64,000 nt of DNA from Brachyspira murdochii. Lineage in GTDB: Bacteria; Spirochaetota; JAAYUW01. This document shows, piece after piece, positions 1-10,523 of this stretch. Below the pieces are notes generated by a model that saw only the letters and a list, made by a program, of their open reading frames with translations, was not told the DNA's origin and ran no database searches. Both the position numbers and the translations under genes were made by a program. How positions within the stretch are numbered: position 1 is the stretch's first letter; each line of letters starts with the position of its first letter. Location of the stretch: positions 40,303 to 104,302 of the forward strand of contig DYJT01000005.1 of NCBI GenBank assembly GCA_020722965.1. Reading direction: 5' to 3'.

Positions 1-512
1 TCTATTGCACTAGTTCCTATAATTTTAAAATAATTCAAAAATATTTCATACTTAGAGATGATCTAGAAACAGATGAAAGGTTATATTACCTTTTCGAACA
101 TCTATCTACAAAAAACTACAGTGATTATCCTGTATATCTTTTTTTATATGGCAATAAAATGATGGATAAAATACCTTTAGTTAAATTATTTTTGGAAAAA
201 GAGGATGCCAACTTAGTAAGAATTCTTACAAAAAAGATAGAGAATATTACCAAATATAAACCAGCCAGTTCTATTCTTATAACATTTGATAATTATCATC
301 TTATAAGATTTAAGCTTAAAGGGCAAAAACTACTTTCATATAATCAGATAGAAAACATCTATGGACATAGAGGAAGAGTCACCTGGATAAACTTATCAAG
401 AAAGATCAGGTTTATGGATTTTTCATATTTAAAAATTTTTGGGTCAATTTATGATCCATTTCAAAACTGGAAAAAATCTTTTCTTGAAAGCTATGATTTC
501 GAAATAATATAG
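1..512 (+). CDS. Hypothetical protein, 3' part of a CDS truncated by the window edge
   Basis: The frame of the listed ORF (159..512) stays open back to base 3 with no stop, so the ATG at 159 is probably internal. Confidence 0.6.
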   Translation, partial: YCTSSYNFKIIQKYFILRDDLETDERLYYLFEHLSTKNYSDYPVYLFLYGNKMMDKIPLVKLFLEKEDANLVRILTKKIENITKYKPASSILITFDNYHLIRFKLKGQKLLSYNQIENIYGHRGRVTWINLSRKIRFMDFSYLKIFGSIYDPFQNWKKSFLESYDFEII

Positions 513-554
513 ATACTATAATTGATGATTATTTATTAATAAACATAGGGATTT

Positions 555-2132
555 ATGATAAAACATCTGACAAAAGATATAAATCTTTCCGATAAGACGG
601 TACTTCTTATGGGTCTTGGATTAAATGGTGGAGGACTTGGTACAGCCAAATTCCTTTCCCCAAGAGTAAAAAAGTTGATAATAACAGACTTAAAAGATGA
701 AAAGCAGCTATTGCAATCTATCTCTGAACTTACTGAATTTAAAAATATCGAATATAGATTATCAGAACATAGAATAGAAGATTTTATAAATTCAGATATT
801 GTTTTTAAGGGTGCGGGTATAAAATATTCAAATAAATATATTCTGTCTGCTATTGAAAATAATGTCTATATCGAAACAGATATAGGCTATTTTTTTGAAA
901 TAACAGAATTCCCAAAAATTGGTATTACTGGCTCGAAGGGAAAGTCCACCACTACAAGTTTGATACATCACATATTATCAAAAGAAATAGATGATATTAT
1001 CATAGGTGGAAATATCACCATAAATCCACTACTGGAACTTCAAAGCAAATTAAATAGCAAACTGGCTGTTTTAGAACTTTCAAGCTGGCAACTTGCAGAT
1101 TTATCTATACATGAAAAATCACCTAATATATCGGTCATCACAACTTTATTCCCGGATCACTTAAATTATTACAATTGCATTGATGATTATTACCAGGATA
1201 AAAAATATATATTTAAATTTCAAAATAAAGATGATTATTTTGTTTTTAATTTTAACAATGAATATTTAAAAAGATATTATTTTAACAAAGAAATCAATGC
1301 CAAAGCGATCTTTGTAATGAATTTTGAAGAGAGTCAATTGGTTGAATTTGGGTTTCAAGATTTTGATTATTTAAATTTTTGGTTTCCATTTTGTATATTA
1401 AAGATAAAAAATAGAGTAATTTTGATTAAAGATAAAAATTTTTCTGATATTTCGGATATATCTTTTCTACAAAATATCGATAAGAAAAATCTTATAAATT
1501 TGTTTAATTTATATAATATAAGCTTTAATGAAGAATTTTTAAATAATTATCACTATTTTGAAATGCCATCATTGGACAAATTAAAAATAAATGGTGAACA
1601 TAATAAAACAAATGCTTTACTTGCAATATCGGTGGCATTATTAGAGAAAATAAGTATAAAAAATATCTATGAAGCAATAGATTCTTTTTCGGCTATTCAA
1701 TTCAGACTTGAAACTATAAGGATCTTAAATGAGATTACTTTTATTAATGATACCACCGCAACTGTCCCGGATGCAGTTTCTGCCTCTATTGAAGCAGTAA
1801 AAGAAAATGGTAGAATTCATCTAATTGCCGGTGGAGTTGATAAAAACCTGCCTATAGATAAAATGGCTAATTCTATAAAAAATCATGTATATAGGCTCTA
1901 TCTTTTAACAGGTAGCGGTTCGAATCTTTTAAAACAAAGACTTGAAAACCTTGGCTATGATTCAATCGAATATAATTTCAACGACCTGGTAGAATTGGTT
2001 AAATATGTTTACGATAAAGCCGAAAGTGGTGATATAATTCTCTTATCACCTGGATTTGCATCTTTCAACCTTTTTGTCAATGAATTCGAAAGGGGTAAGA
2101 TTTTTAACAATGCAGTAATACAGCTAAAATAA
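555..2132 (+). CDS. murD: UDP-N-acetylmuramoylalanine--D-glutamate ligase
   Basis: Mur ligase features: GITGSKGKSTTTSL ATP loop, ELSSWQL, FPDHLNYY, NDTTATVPDAVSASIEA, HLIAGGVDKNLP. Confidence 0.93.
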   Translation: MIKHLTKDINLSDKTVLLMGLGLNGGGLGTAKFLSPRVKKLIITDLKDEKQLLQSISELTEFKNIEYRLSEHRIEDFINSDIVFKGAGIKYSNKYILSAIENNVYIETDIGYFFEITEFPKIGITGSKGKSTTTSLIHHILSKEIDDIIIGGNITINPLLELQSKLNSKLAVLELSSWQLADLSIHEKSPNISVITTLFPDHLNYYNCIDDYYQDKKYIFKFQNKDDYFVFNFNNEYLKRYYFNKEINAKAIFVMNFEESQLVEFGFQDFDYLNFWFPFCILKIKNRVILIKDKNFSDISDISFLQNIDKKNLINLFNLYNISFNEEFLNNYHYFEMPSLDKLKINGEHNKTNALLAISVALLEKISIKNIYEAIDSFSAIQFRLETIRILNEITFINDTTATVPDAVSASIEAVKENGRIHLIAGGVDKNLPIDKMANSIKNHVYRLYLLTGSGSNLLKQRLENLGYDSIEYNFNDLVELVKYVYDKAESGDIILLSPGFASFNLFVNEFERGKIFNNAVIQLK

Positions 2133-2144
2133 AATCCACTTTTT

Positions 2145-3659
2145 TTAATCAAAAACCTTTTTAAGGTAAAATGCCTTTCTAATCAGTCTTGCCTCGATAT
2201 TTCCCAAATTTCTATCTGCGAAAACATAGAGTTTCCCTTGCATTAAAGGGATAAAATAGCAACTTTTTATGATTTTTTCCTCTATCTCTTTATAAATTTT
2301 TCGAGGATTATTCAATATAAAGAAATATCTTTCTTGAATTTCCTGATAAAGTTCACTTTCAAATGGCAATATTAGATCAATGTTGTTATCTATATTTATA
2401 TTGAAAATATGCTGATAACTAAAAGGATTATATAGATCAAAATCTATTAAAAAAGGGAAATTGGTTGAAAGAGCAGTGATAAAAAAATCCCAATTTTTTG
2501 TGGCATATATCCTTGCAATCATACTATTTAAGTTTTCATCATAACTATTAATATTAAGACCATTTTTTGAAAGAACCTCTGAAATGCTTTTATTTAAATC
2601 ATTTGAAAACAAATCATCAGAAATTGAAAAAAGAGAAAAAAATTCAAGATTACTTAAATTAACATTAGGTATATTATACTTTCGAATTCTTCTTAAACTA
2701 TGTGATGCCGTTATATAATTTTCTGAGTTGAATAATCCACTTAAAATATTATATATTTTCTTTCTAAAATTGATATCATTAATAAGTACCCTATTATTTG
2801 AATTTGAACTTTGAAAATTAAATAAAAGGACATAAAACGAATCAGGATTATCTACTTCCTGTGTTTTTATTGAATAAAATTTTTTTAAAAATTCAAAATC
2901 TCTTTGATCCCCAAAACAGATGTCAATCTCTTTATTTATAAGCTTTTGTAATATTAAATTATTGTCTTTTATAATCTGAAAGGTTAATGTCTTTTCTTTG
3001 TTAAAGATCTTTTCAAGTTCAATTGTCGTTCGGTCAAGATTTTTAATTTTCCATCTCCCAGTTGAAATAATTGGTATTGAATCTGCATCAAGATTTCCAT
3101 ACTGATAAAAATTAGATGAATCCTTTTCAAATTTCGAAAAGACTTCTGGACTTAAAATAGGAAAAGTAAAAAGATGCCCCACACAATTCATAATATCGAT
3201 ATTAGATATATTTTCAGAAAATTTTAAAATAAGATTTTCATCATCATTATCTATTTGAAAATTCCCTATATCAGGAATGTATAGATTATTATCATCTTTG
3301 ATTTTATTTTTAAAATAATTAAAATAATCTTTTAGGTAAACAACATCTAATCTATTTCCACTTGAATCATATATATTTTTTTGGATTTTTATTATTATCT
3401 TATTATCTACGACTTTGAAACCACTTGCTAAAAAGGGTGAAAATCTACTTAAATCTTCATAAACAGAGAATAGAGATCCATGAATGAGATTTGAAATAAT
3501 CTGCTCATCTGTCGTCGTAATTAAAAAAGGGTTCAATGTCTTTATTGAATTTATCCCTATTAAATAATTGTCCTTTGGATTCTTTTTTAAGATACTACAA
3601 CTAAAGAAAAATATGATTAAAATTATTATAATATAAACCAATATCTTTTTTAACTCCAT
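2145..3659 (-). CDS. Extracellular solute-binding protein family 5-like lipoprotein
   Basis: Lipoprotein signal ([22 protein letters not shown]), then LNPFLITTTDEQIISNLIHGSLF and other SBP_bac_5-like segments. Start moved to the internal Met preceding the signal peptide. Confidence 0.6.
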   Translation of the reverse strand: MELKKILVYIIIILIIFFFSCSILKKNPKDNYLIGINSIKTLNPFLITTTDEQIISNLIHGSLFSVYEDLSRFSPFLASGFKVVDNKIIIKIQKNIYDSSGNRLDVVYLKDYFNYFKNKIKDDNNLYIPDIGNFQIDNDDENLILKFSENISNIDIMNCVGHLFTFPILSPEVFSKFEKDSSNFYQYGNLDADSIPIISTGRWKIKNLDRTTIELEKIFNKEKTLTFQIIKDNNLILQKLINKEIDICFGDQRDFEFLKKFYSIKTQEVDNPDSFYVLLFNFQSSNSNNRVLINDINFRKKIYNILSGLFNSENYITASHSLRRIRKYNIPNVNLSNLEFFSLFSISDDLFSNDLNKSISEVLSKNGLNINSYDENLNSMIARIYATKNWDFFITALSTNFPFLIDFDLYNPFSYQHIFNINIDNNIDLILPFESELYQEIQERYFFILNNPRKIYKEIEEKIIKSCYFIPLMQGKLYVFADRNLGNIEARLIRKAFYLKKVFD

Positions 3660-4648
3660 AGTTTCCCCTGCCAGATATCTTTCTCCTTGCAAAGATATTC
3701 AAATTCTTTTATAAGTTGGGTTTTGTTTTTTTCCCATTTCGGGGCAATATACCCCTCTTCTGGGTCAGAAAACAACCTGAATATGACTATATCATCTTTC
3801 AGATATTGTATTGCTTCACTTAACTGAAAGATATATTGATCTGAAGTAAGAACCTTTTGAAATCCCCTTTCGTAGTAATTTAAAATTTTTGTATTTGGAA
3901 GAATATAAAGGTTATGAAACTTCACACCATCAAGATTGTTTTGTGATATAAACTTAACGGTTTCTATAAGATCTTCAATATCCTCATCACCAAGTCCTAT
4001 TATCAGATGCGCAATAACCTTAATTCCATTTTTTTTTAATATCTTAACTGCTTTTTCAAAATCATTAACGCTATGTTTTCTGTTTACATATTCCAAAGTT
4101 CTATCATGAGCGGATTGCAATCCAAGTTCAACCCAAACATCATAATTTTTTAAATATTCTGATATTATTATTGCCTTTTGCTCATCTATACAATCTGGTC
4201 TTGTGCCTATAAAAATGCCATCAAAATTTGCAAGACTTAAGCTATAATCATAGATAGATTTCATCCTCTGTGGTTTGTCATAGGTATTTGAAAAAGCCTG
4301 ATAATACAAGTACAAAAGTATTTTTCGATTTTTTGGATCATAAAGCTCTTTGTTTTTATTGAAAAAGTTTTCTATCTGCTTTTTAATCAATTCATATCGC
4401 TGTGAAAGAGCAAACCTTTCATTAAATCTATTAGAGTAATCAATATTTTCATCTTTTAATATTGAATCAACAGTTTTAGCAGAAATATTCGCTAAAGAGC
4501 CAGCTGTAGAGCAATATATGCATCTTCCAGGGCATGAAAAACCAGCGTCAATCGGTAGACGCCTGAATTTTTTGCCAAACTTGTTCTTAAAATAATCTGA
4601 TGCCAAATAAAATCTTTTAAAATTATCTTGGTATAATATCTTTGACAT
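3650..4648 (-). CDS. Radical SAM protein, YhcC/TIGR01212-like
   Basis: CPGRCIYC (CX3CX2C) after [66 protein letters not shown]. Confidence 0.85.
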   Translation of the reverse strand: MSKILYQDNFKRFYLASDYFKNKFGKKFRRLPIDAGFSCPGRCIYCSTAGSLANISAKTVDSILKDENIDYSNRFNERFALSQRYELIKKQIENFFNKNKELYDPKNRKILLYLYYQAFSNTYDKPQRMKSIYDYSLSLANFDGIFIGTRPDCIDEQKAIIISEYLKNYDVWVELGLQSAHDRTLEYVNRKHSVNDFEKAVKILKKNGIKVIAHLIIGLGDEDIEDLIETVKFISQNNLDGVKFHNLYILPNTKILNYYERGFQKVLTSDQYIFQLSEAIQYLKDDIVIFRLFSDPEEGYIAPKWEKNKTQLIKEFEYLCKEKDIWQGKLWS

Positions 4649-5843
4649 CTACTTCATTATTTTCTTTTTCAGTCATATCAACAGAATTATGCTGAACACC
4701 AAAGATATGATTTGAAATATCGTCATTATGTTCTTTTTTAAAGCTTGAAGCAATTTCTTTTAATATATCACTCTGTTTGGAAAGATTTTGTATCGAGGAA
4801 AGCATTTCAATGAGTAATTCGGAGTTTTGTATTACCAGTTTATTTACATCCTCAATTTCATTATATATCTGGCTTGTAACTTGAGTTTGTGTGGTTATCT
4901 TGGTATCTATCTCTTCTATTTTACTGGAAGTCTCATTTATACCCTCGATTATATCGCTTAGTGCTTCATTAGCCTCATTAGAATAATTAACACCTTTTGA
5001 TACACTTTTAATAAGTCTATCGACGGTATCCGTGATTTTTTTGATAGCAGCTGAGGAATTTTCTGCTAAATTTCTAATTTCTGAAGCGACTATGGAAAAT
5101 CCAGCTCCTTCTGCTCCTGCTCTGGAAGCTTCAATAGATGCATTTAATGCGAGAAGATTTGTTTCATCTGCAACTTCTGCAATAAATCTTGCGACTTCAT
5201 TAATAGAACTGGAAGCTTCCGATATCTCGTTCATAGATTGAATAAGATTTTTTATGGATTCAGTTGATCTCATTATTCTTTCTCTGTTTTCTGTCGATAG
5301 TGTTTTCGCAGCAGTTGCATATTCTTTGATTGAATCTGCAATACCCTTCAATTCTGTCATTGATTTAGTAATATCATTTATGGTATCTCTTTCGTTTTCG
5401 ATTCTCTGGCTGATATTTTCTGAAAACATACTTAATGTATTTGCATTTCCATTTATATCAAGAACAGAAAATTCTATTTTTTTTAATGTATCTGAAAGAA
5501 AGTTAATAAAATTATCTAAATTATGTTTAATTTTAATGGCAAGCGCTCCCTCAAAAGATATCTTTTGAGAAGTCAACTCGCCTTTACCGACTTTTTCAAT
5601 TGTTTCATTTATCTCTTTCAAAAAGTTCTTATCCACAAAATACAAGATAAAATATAGGGTAGTCACGAAAACCAGAGACACAGCGGTAATCATAATAATA
5701 TTAAAAAGGCCAATTTCCATACCACTTAAAGTAAGCAATAATACTATTGCCAGACTAAAAATTAAAGAAGCTAAAAAGAATATCAAGATTTTAAAAATAT
5801 GAATATCTCGCATTATCATTACTCCATATTCTTTAATCGACAT
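4623..5843 (-). CDS. Methyl-accepting chemotaxis protein with N-terminal TM segments
   Basis: MCP hairpin [40 protein letters not shown]; two N-terminal hydrophobic helices. Confidence 0.85.
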   Translation of the reverse strand: MSIKEYGVMIMRDIHIFKILIFFLASLIFSLAIVLLLTLSGMEIGLFNIIMITAVSLVFVTTLYFILYFVDKNFLKEINETIEKVGKGELTSQKISFEGALAIKIKHNLDNFINFLSDTLKKIEFSVLDINGNANTLSMFSENISQRIENERDTINDITKSMTELKGIADSIKEYATAAKTLSTENRERIMRSTESIKNLIQSMNEISEASSSINEVARFIAEVADETNLLALNASIEASRAGAEGAGFSIVASEIRNLAENSSAAIKKITDTVDRLIKSVSKGVNYSNEANEALSDIIEGINETSSKIEEIDTKITTQTQVTSQIYNEIEDVNKLVIQNSELLIEMLSSIQNLSKQSDILKEIASSFKKEHNDDISNHIFGVQHNSVDMTEKENNEVDVKDIIPR

Positions 5844-5980
5844 TTATGCCAGATTAATTGAGTATATATAATATTTATTTAATTTTTACAATACAATTGC
5901 ATAATTAAAATATTCTGTTACTATTATCGCACAAAAGAATAATATTTCAATATCAAATCAAAAGAAATAGGAGTTTATAG

Positions 5981-7399
5981 ATGACAGTTGTTGAACTTAG
6001 AAAGAAACTTGAAGAAGAAAATGTTCTTTCGCTTGATCTGAAATTTATTGATTTAAATGGTGAAATCAGAAAAGTAACTATTTCTAAAGATGAAGTCAAT
6101 GAAGATTTGATGAAAGAAGGGATTGGTTTTGATGGTTCATCTGTTACAGGTTTTAGAAAGATATCATCAGGAGATTTAGTATTAATTCCAGATCTTGAAA
6201 CTATTCATAAAGATCCTTTCACCGAAAGCACGGTCTATTCGGTTATGTGTAATATTAAAGAAGCCGATTCAAGAGAGCAGTTTGAAGATGATCCAAGATT
6301 TATCGCAAAAAAAGTGATTGAATTTTTAAAAGAATCAAATATCGCAGATGAAGCTTATTTTGCACCAGAATATGAGTTTTATCTTTTTTCAAAGGTTTCA
6401 TACGATACAAAATCTCATTACTCATTTTATCATATTGATTCTGAAGAAGGTTACTGGAATAATGACTTTTCTCAGGAAAATCTATATCTAAGTATCCCTC
6501 AAAACAAAGGTTATCACAGGGCATTACCATCGGATAGATATTTTGAAGTTAGACAAGAGATAATAGATGTGATGGATAAAATGGGTATTAAATATAAATA
6601 TCATCATCATGAAGTAGGCGTGCCTTCGCAACATGAAATTGAAGTTCCTTTAACCCCACTTTTTAAATCAATCGAAAATACCGTATGGATCAAATATATT
6701 GTTAAAAATATCGCAAGAAGGCATGGACTTTTTGCAACATTCATGCCTAAACCTCTTGCAAATGATGCGGGTTCGGGACTCCATTGCCATATGCAATTAA
6801 AGCAAAATGATAAAAATATATTTTATGGTAAGGAATATGCTGTTCTTTCGTTAGAAGCATTATATTTTATTGGTGGAATACTTCATCATGGGTCTTCACT
6901 TGCTGCGTTCACAAACCCAAGCGTAAATTCATATAAAAGACTTGTCCCTGGATTTGAAGCGCCCACAAATCTCTTTTTTTCACTTGGTAATAGAAGCGCT
7001 GCCATAAGAATACCAAAATACGCTACAAGTCCGGAGGATGCAAGATTTGAGTTTAGAACACCAGATGCAACCTGTAATCCTTATTTTGCTTTCCCTGCAA
7101 TTGTTATGGCTGGGATAGATGGGATTAAGAATAAATTAGATCCAAGAGATCTTGGCTATGGCCCTTTTGATCTTAATATTCATGAACTTAAAGAAGAAGA
7201 AATTGAAAAAATAAAATCTGTTCCTGTTAATCTACAGGGAAGCTTACAGGCTCTTGAGGAGGATCACCAATATTTACTCCAGAATAATGTATTTACTTCT
7301 AACTTCATCGATTCATGGATAAGAACAAAGAAAAAAGAATTAGAGAATTTTAAAACCTCAATAGATCCAGTTGAATATAAATTATATTTCGATTGTTAA
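5981..7399 (+). CDS. glnA: Glutamine synthetase type I
   Basis: GIGFDGSSVTGF, YEFYLF, GSGLHCHMQL, NPSVNSYKRLVPGFEAPT, NRSAAIRIP motifs; 472 aa. Confidence 0.95.
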   Translation: MTVVELRKKLEEENVLSLDLKFIDLNGEIRKVTISKDEVNEDLMKEGIGFDGSSVTGFRKISSGDLVLIPDLETIHKDPFTESTVYSVMCNIKEADSREQFEDDPRFIAKKVIEFLKESNIADEAYFAPEYEFYLFSKVSYDTKSHYSFYHIDSEEGYWNNDFSQENLYLSIPQNKGYHRALPSDRYFEVRQEIIDVMDKMGIKYKYHHHEVGVPSQHEIEVPLTPLFKSIENTVWIKYIVKNIARRHGLFATFMPKPLANDAGSGLHCHMQLKQNDKNIFYGKEYAVLSLEALYFIGGILHHGSSLAAFTNPSVNSYKRLVPGFEAPTNLFFSLGNRSAAIRIPKYATSPEDARFEFRTPDATCNPYFAFPAIVMAGIDGIKNKLDPRDLGYGPFDLNIHELKEEEIEKIKSVPVNLQGSLQALEEDHQYLLQNNVFTSNFIDSWIRTKKKELENFKTSIDPVEYKLYFDC

Positions 7400-7413
7400 A
7401 TTTATAAAAAAAT

Positions 7414-7872
7414 ATGAAAACCAGAGGAATTCAATTTTTAATAGAAAAAAAGATAAATTTTGAAATCAGGCAATATCAATTCGATGAAAAAGGGGCAGTT
7501 TATGCTGCCTCTTCTTTGAATTGGCCTTTAAGTGCGATGATAAAAAGCATTGTAATAAAGGGAGAAAAAAACTATTATCTTGCACTGATGGGAGGTGATA
7601 GAGAAATTTCACTGAAAAAAGCAGCCGAGATCTTAAAAGAAAAAAAAGTTAACCTTGCTACCATTGAAGAAGCAGAAAGAATTTCTGGTTATAAAGTTGG
7701 TGGAATCTCACCTTTTGGTTTTAAAAAGCAATTAAAAATAGTAATGGATAAAAACTTGATGCAATTTGAAAAGGTAGCTATTAATGCTGGCGCAAGAGGA
7801 GTTATCTGTATCTTAAATCTTTCTGAACTTATCTCTTTAGTATCACCAATAATTGAAGATTTAAGCAAATGA
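7414..7872 (+). CDS. YbaK/EbsC-type aminoacyl-tRNA deacylase
   Basis: MIKSIVIKGEKNYYLALMGGDREISLKKAAE and GYKVGGISPFGFKKQLKIVMD are typical of the YbaK/ProX superfamily. Confidence 0.85.
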   Translation: MKTRGIQFLIEKKINFEIRQYQFDEKGAVYAASSLNWPLSAMIKSIVIKGEKNYYLALMGGDREISLKKAAEILKEKKVNLATIEEAERISGYKVGGISPFGFKKQLKIVMDKNLMQFEKVAINAGARGVICILNLSELISLVSPIIEDLSK

Positions 7873-7889
7873 AATACTGTTAATATAAG

Positions 7890-9119
7890 ATGAAAAATTT
7901 TGCAAAAAATACTTTTTCGGAATACAAAACAGCTGTCGCATCTTCATCAAACGATGTTAAACTCTTCATCCTTGGGAATCTATTGTTTGGAATTGGTGTG
8001 AACCTGATAAGTTTGCTCTTTAATCTTTATTGTAAGTCTTTATCCTTTAGCGAAAGCTTAATCGGTAAATTGTTGTCTTCAAGGGCATTTGGTTCGGCAA
8101 TGATAACTTTACCTGCAGCATATTTACTTTCTAAAATAAATATAAGATTTTTATTTTCCATCATTCCTTTGATTACGGGTTTTTTATATTTGGGCATAGC
8201 ATCGAGCAAGTCATTCTTTTCGATAATGCCTTTAACATTACTAACAGGAGCATTCGCGACCTTTTTTTCGGTTGCAGCAGGTCCATTCATAATGAATAAC
8301 ACAAAAATAGAATACCAGATGCACTTTTTCTCTTTAAATGGAGCAATAGGAATGCTTACTGGTGTAATAGGTAATATTTTAGGAGGTATTTTCAGAGATA
8401 TCTCTTTAAATTTTATAAATGATGAAATTCTATCATATAAACTTTCTATCGGTTTTGGTGCAATAATAATTCTTTTATCTACCTTTATATTTTTTAAAAT
8501 AAAATATGTTAAAATCGAAAGAACTAAAAATAAGATATTATTTTCGGTATCCAATGTTAAAATTTATATAAAATTACTCTTACCGGCCTTATTTATAGGG
8601 ATTGGTGCTGGATTGACTATACCTTATATTAATCTTTACTTCAAGAATGTTTATAATATGTCTGATAGCCTTATAGGAATAATTTATGGTATAAGTCAGT
8701 TTTTCACATTTACCGGGATAATGATTGGACCGAGGGTAGCAAGAAAATTTGGAAAGCCTATCACAATTGTTTTGACTCAGGCAATAAGTATCCCATTTAT
8801 CCTTGTTTTAACCTATATAAAAAACCCTATTCTTGTCGTTTTGGCTTTCTTTATAAGAGGCACTCTTATGAATATGGCTTCACCTTTATCAGACAATTTT
8901 GCTTTAGAAAATGTTCCAAAAGAAGAGCAATCGCTTATGAATGCTCTTAAAATGCTAGTGTGGACTTCATCCTGGATGATTTCCGCAAGAATCTCTGGAA
9001 GTACAATCGAACAAAGAGGTTTTGCCTATTCATTCACTTTAACAGCCATTCTTTATGCGATATCAACTATCTTTTTCACTATATTTTTTATCATTAAACC
9101 TGTTAAAAAGGTTGATTAA
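7890..9119 (+). CDS. MFS transporter
   Basis: About 12 hydrophobic segments; MFS-like organisation (GPRVARKFGKP loop). Confidence 0.75.
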   Translation: MKNFAKNTFSEYKTAVASSSNDVKLFILGNLLFGIGVNLISLLFNLYCKSLSFSESLIGKLLSSRAFGSAMITLPAAYLLSKINIRFLFSIIPLITGFLYLGIASSKSFFSIMPLTLLTGAFATFFSVAAGPFIMNNTKIEYQMHFFSLNGAIGMLTGVIGNILGGIFRDISLNFINDEILSYKLSIGFGAIIILLSTFIFFKIKYVKIERTKNKILFSVSNVKIYIKLLLPALFIGIGAGLTIPYINLYFKNVYNMSDSLIGIIYGISQFFTFTGIMIGPRVARKFGKPITIVLTQAISIPFILVLTYIKNPILVVLAFFIRGTLMNMASPLSDNFALENVPKEEQSLMNALKMLVWTSSWMISARISGSTIEQRGFAYSFTLTAILYAISTIFFTIFFIIKPVKKVD

Positions 9120-9157
9120 ATTTATTTGATTGGCTAAAATAAATATCAGGAAATATC

Positions 9158-9535
9158 ATGATTATAGGAATAGGTATAGATATTGTCGATATAGAGAGAT
9201 TTTCAAAATCAATTGAAACAGATGGTTTTACCGAGAGATTATTTACCGAAAAAGAGATAAATCAGGCAAGAAATTTCACAAAGATTAGAAAATATGAATA
9301 TTTCGCAGGAAGATTTGCATTAAAGGAATCATTTTTTAAAGCCATCGGGACAGGTGTAAGAATACATTCATTACAAGATGTTGAAATTTTATTCGATGAA
9401 CTCGGTAAACCACAATTTTTATTAAAAAATCTGCTTTATTCAATTTATCCACCGACAATCTATAATATTCATGCAACAGTTTCACATGAAAGAAAGTATG
9501 CTATTGGATTTGTTATAATCGAAAGAATCAAATAA
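9158..9535 (+). CDS. acpS: Holo-[acyl-carrier-protein] synthase
   Basis: GIGIDIVDIERF, FAGRFALKESFFKAIGTG, HATVSHERKYAIGFV. Confidence 0.95.
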   Translation: MIIGIGIDIVDIERFSKSIETDGFTERLFTEKEINQARNFTKIRKYEYFAGRFALKESFFKAIGTGVRIHSLQDVEILFDELGKPQFLLKNLLYSIYPPTIYNIHATVSHERKYAIGFVIIERIK

Positions 9536-9609
9536 AGTTTATTAAAGAAAAGGGTTTGGATGAATTTAAAAAATGTTGAATTCTTTATAACCAAAAGAAT
9601 CAAATAAAG
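9504..9609. repeat. Imperfect direct repeat duplicating the acpS 3' end, 72-bp period
   Basis: 9504-9537 versus 9576-9609, 29/34 identical by eye; the last 16 nt (AAAGAATCAAATAAAG) are identical. Confidence 0.85.
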
Positions 9610-9617
9610 AGGTAAAA

Positions 9618-10523
9618 ATGGATGATTTAAGCGATATGGAGCTCGAAGAAGAAAAAGGTGAATCTTCGAATAAGGTTTCTTTTTTAGCGAAGGAAGATAC
9701 AGTTTGTCCTATCTGTGAAGAAAAGTTTAAAATAGAGAAGATGTTGTCTGGAAGAGGAAGGCTTAATGCCGGGAATCTGACAGATGAACTCAGAAGAATA
9801 TATATCCCAACCCCCAAATATGGTGTCGTTAACCCTCTTTTTTATGTAATCGTAACCTGTCCAAACTGTTTTTACAGCGCATATGAACAGGATTTTAAAA
9901 ACATACCACCTTCTAATATTGACAAGCTTAGAAATGACATTGTTAAAAGAAAAAAATTTGTCTACGATAGTTTTGGCCCAATTGATTTTAAAAGAGAAAG
10001 AAAGGTACTCGAAGGAATGGTTTCTTTGATAATGGCTCAATATTCGTATGCATTTTTCCCTCAAAAAGTTGCACCGACGACAAAAATTGCGATTTCCGCT
10101 TTGCGAGCGGCATGGTTAGCATCTGATTTAGAAGCAGAAAAAAATGATAAATTTTTTGGAGATTTAAAGATTACCCTTTATAAAAAGGCATATAATTACT
10201 ATTCAAAATCATTTGCCTTACTAAACAGTGGAAAAGAAAATGTTGAGGCAGCGGGTTTTTTAGGGCCAGATCTTGATAAAAATTATGGTTTTAATGGGTT
10301 TTTATTTTTATATGGTGTCTTACTCTATAAATACGGGCTTGAAGATATAGCAGATAATGCAGAAAAGATACGAATTGCAAGTGATGTAAAATCAATAATT
10401 GGAAGAATTTTTGGCTCTGGAAGATCAAGCAAAGATAAAAATGTGCAATTTTTAGATATGGCCAAAGACCTTTATGATAAATATGCTAAATTAATCTCTT
10501 CATTAGAAAAAAATCAAAGATGA
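9618..10523 (+). CDS. DUF2225 family protein
   Basis: CPICEEKFK near the N-terminus and YVIVTCPNCFYSAYEQDF (two CxxC pairs) typical of DUF2225. Confidence 0.75.
   Translation: MDDLSDMELEEEKGESSNKVSFLAKEDTVCPICEEKFKIEKMLSGRGRLNAGNLTDELRRIYIPTPKYGVVNPLFYVIVTCPNCFYSAYEQDFKNIPPSNIDKLRNDIVKRKKFVYDSFGPIDFKRERKVLEGMVSLIMAQYSYAFFPQKVAPTTKIAISALRAAWLASDLEAEKNDKFFGDLKITLYKKAYNYYSKSFALLNSGKENVEAAGFLGPDLDKNYGFNGFLFLYGVLLYKYGLEDIADNAEKIRIASDVKSIIGRIFGSGRSSKDKNVQFLDMAKDLYDKYAKLISSLEKNQR

Noticed and set aside
5032-5568. Two plus-strand ORFs opposite the MCP gene
   Set aside because: Shadow ORFs of the regular coiled-coil coding pattern.
8027-8554. 175-aa antisense ORF inside the MFS gene
   Set aside because: Fully antisense to a convincing transporter gene, no domain signature or RBS; chance ORF.
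9684-10064. 126-aa antisense ORF inside the DUF2225 gene
   Set aside because: Antisense shadow of a family-supported gene with no recognisable product.
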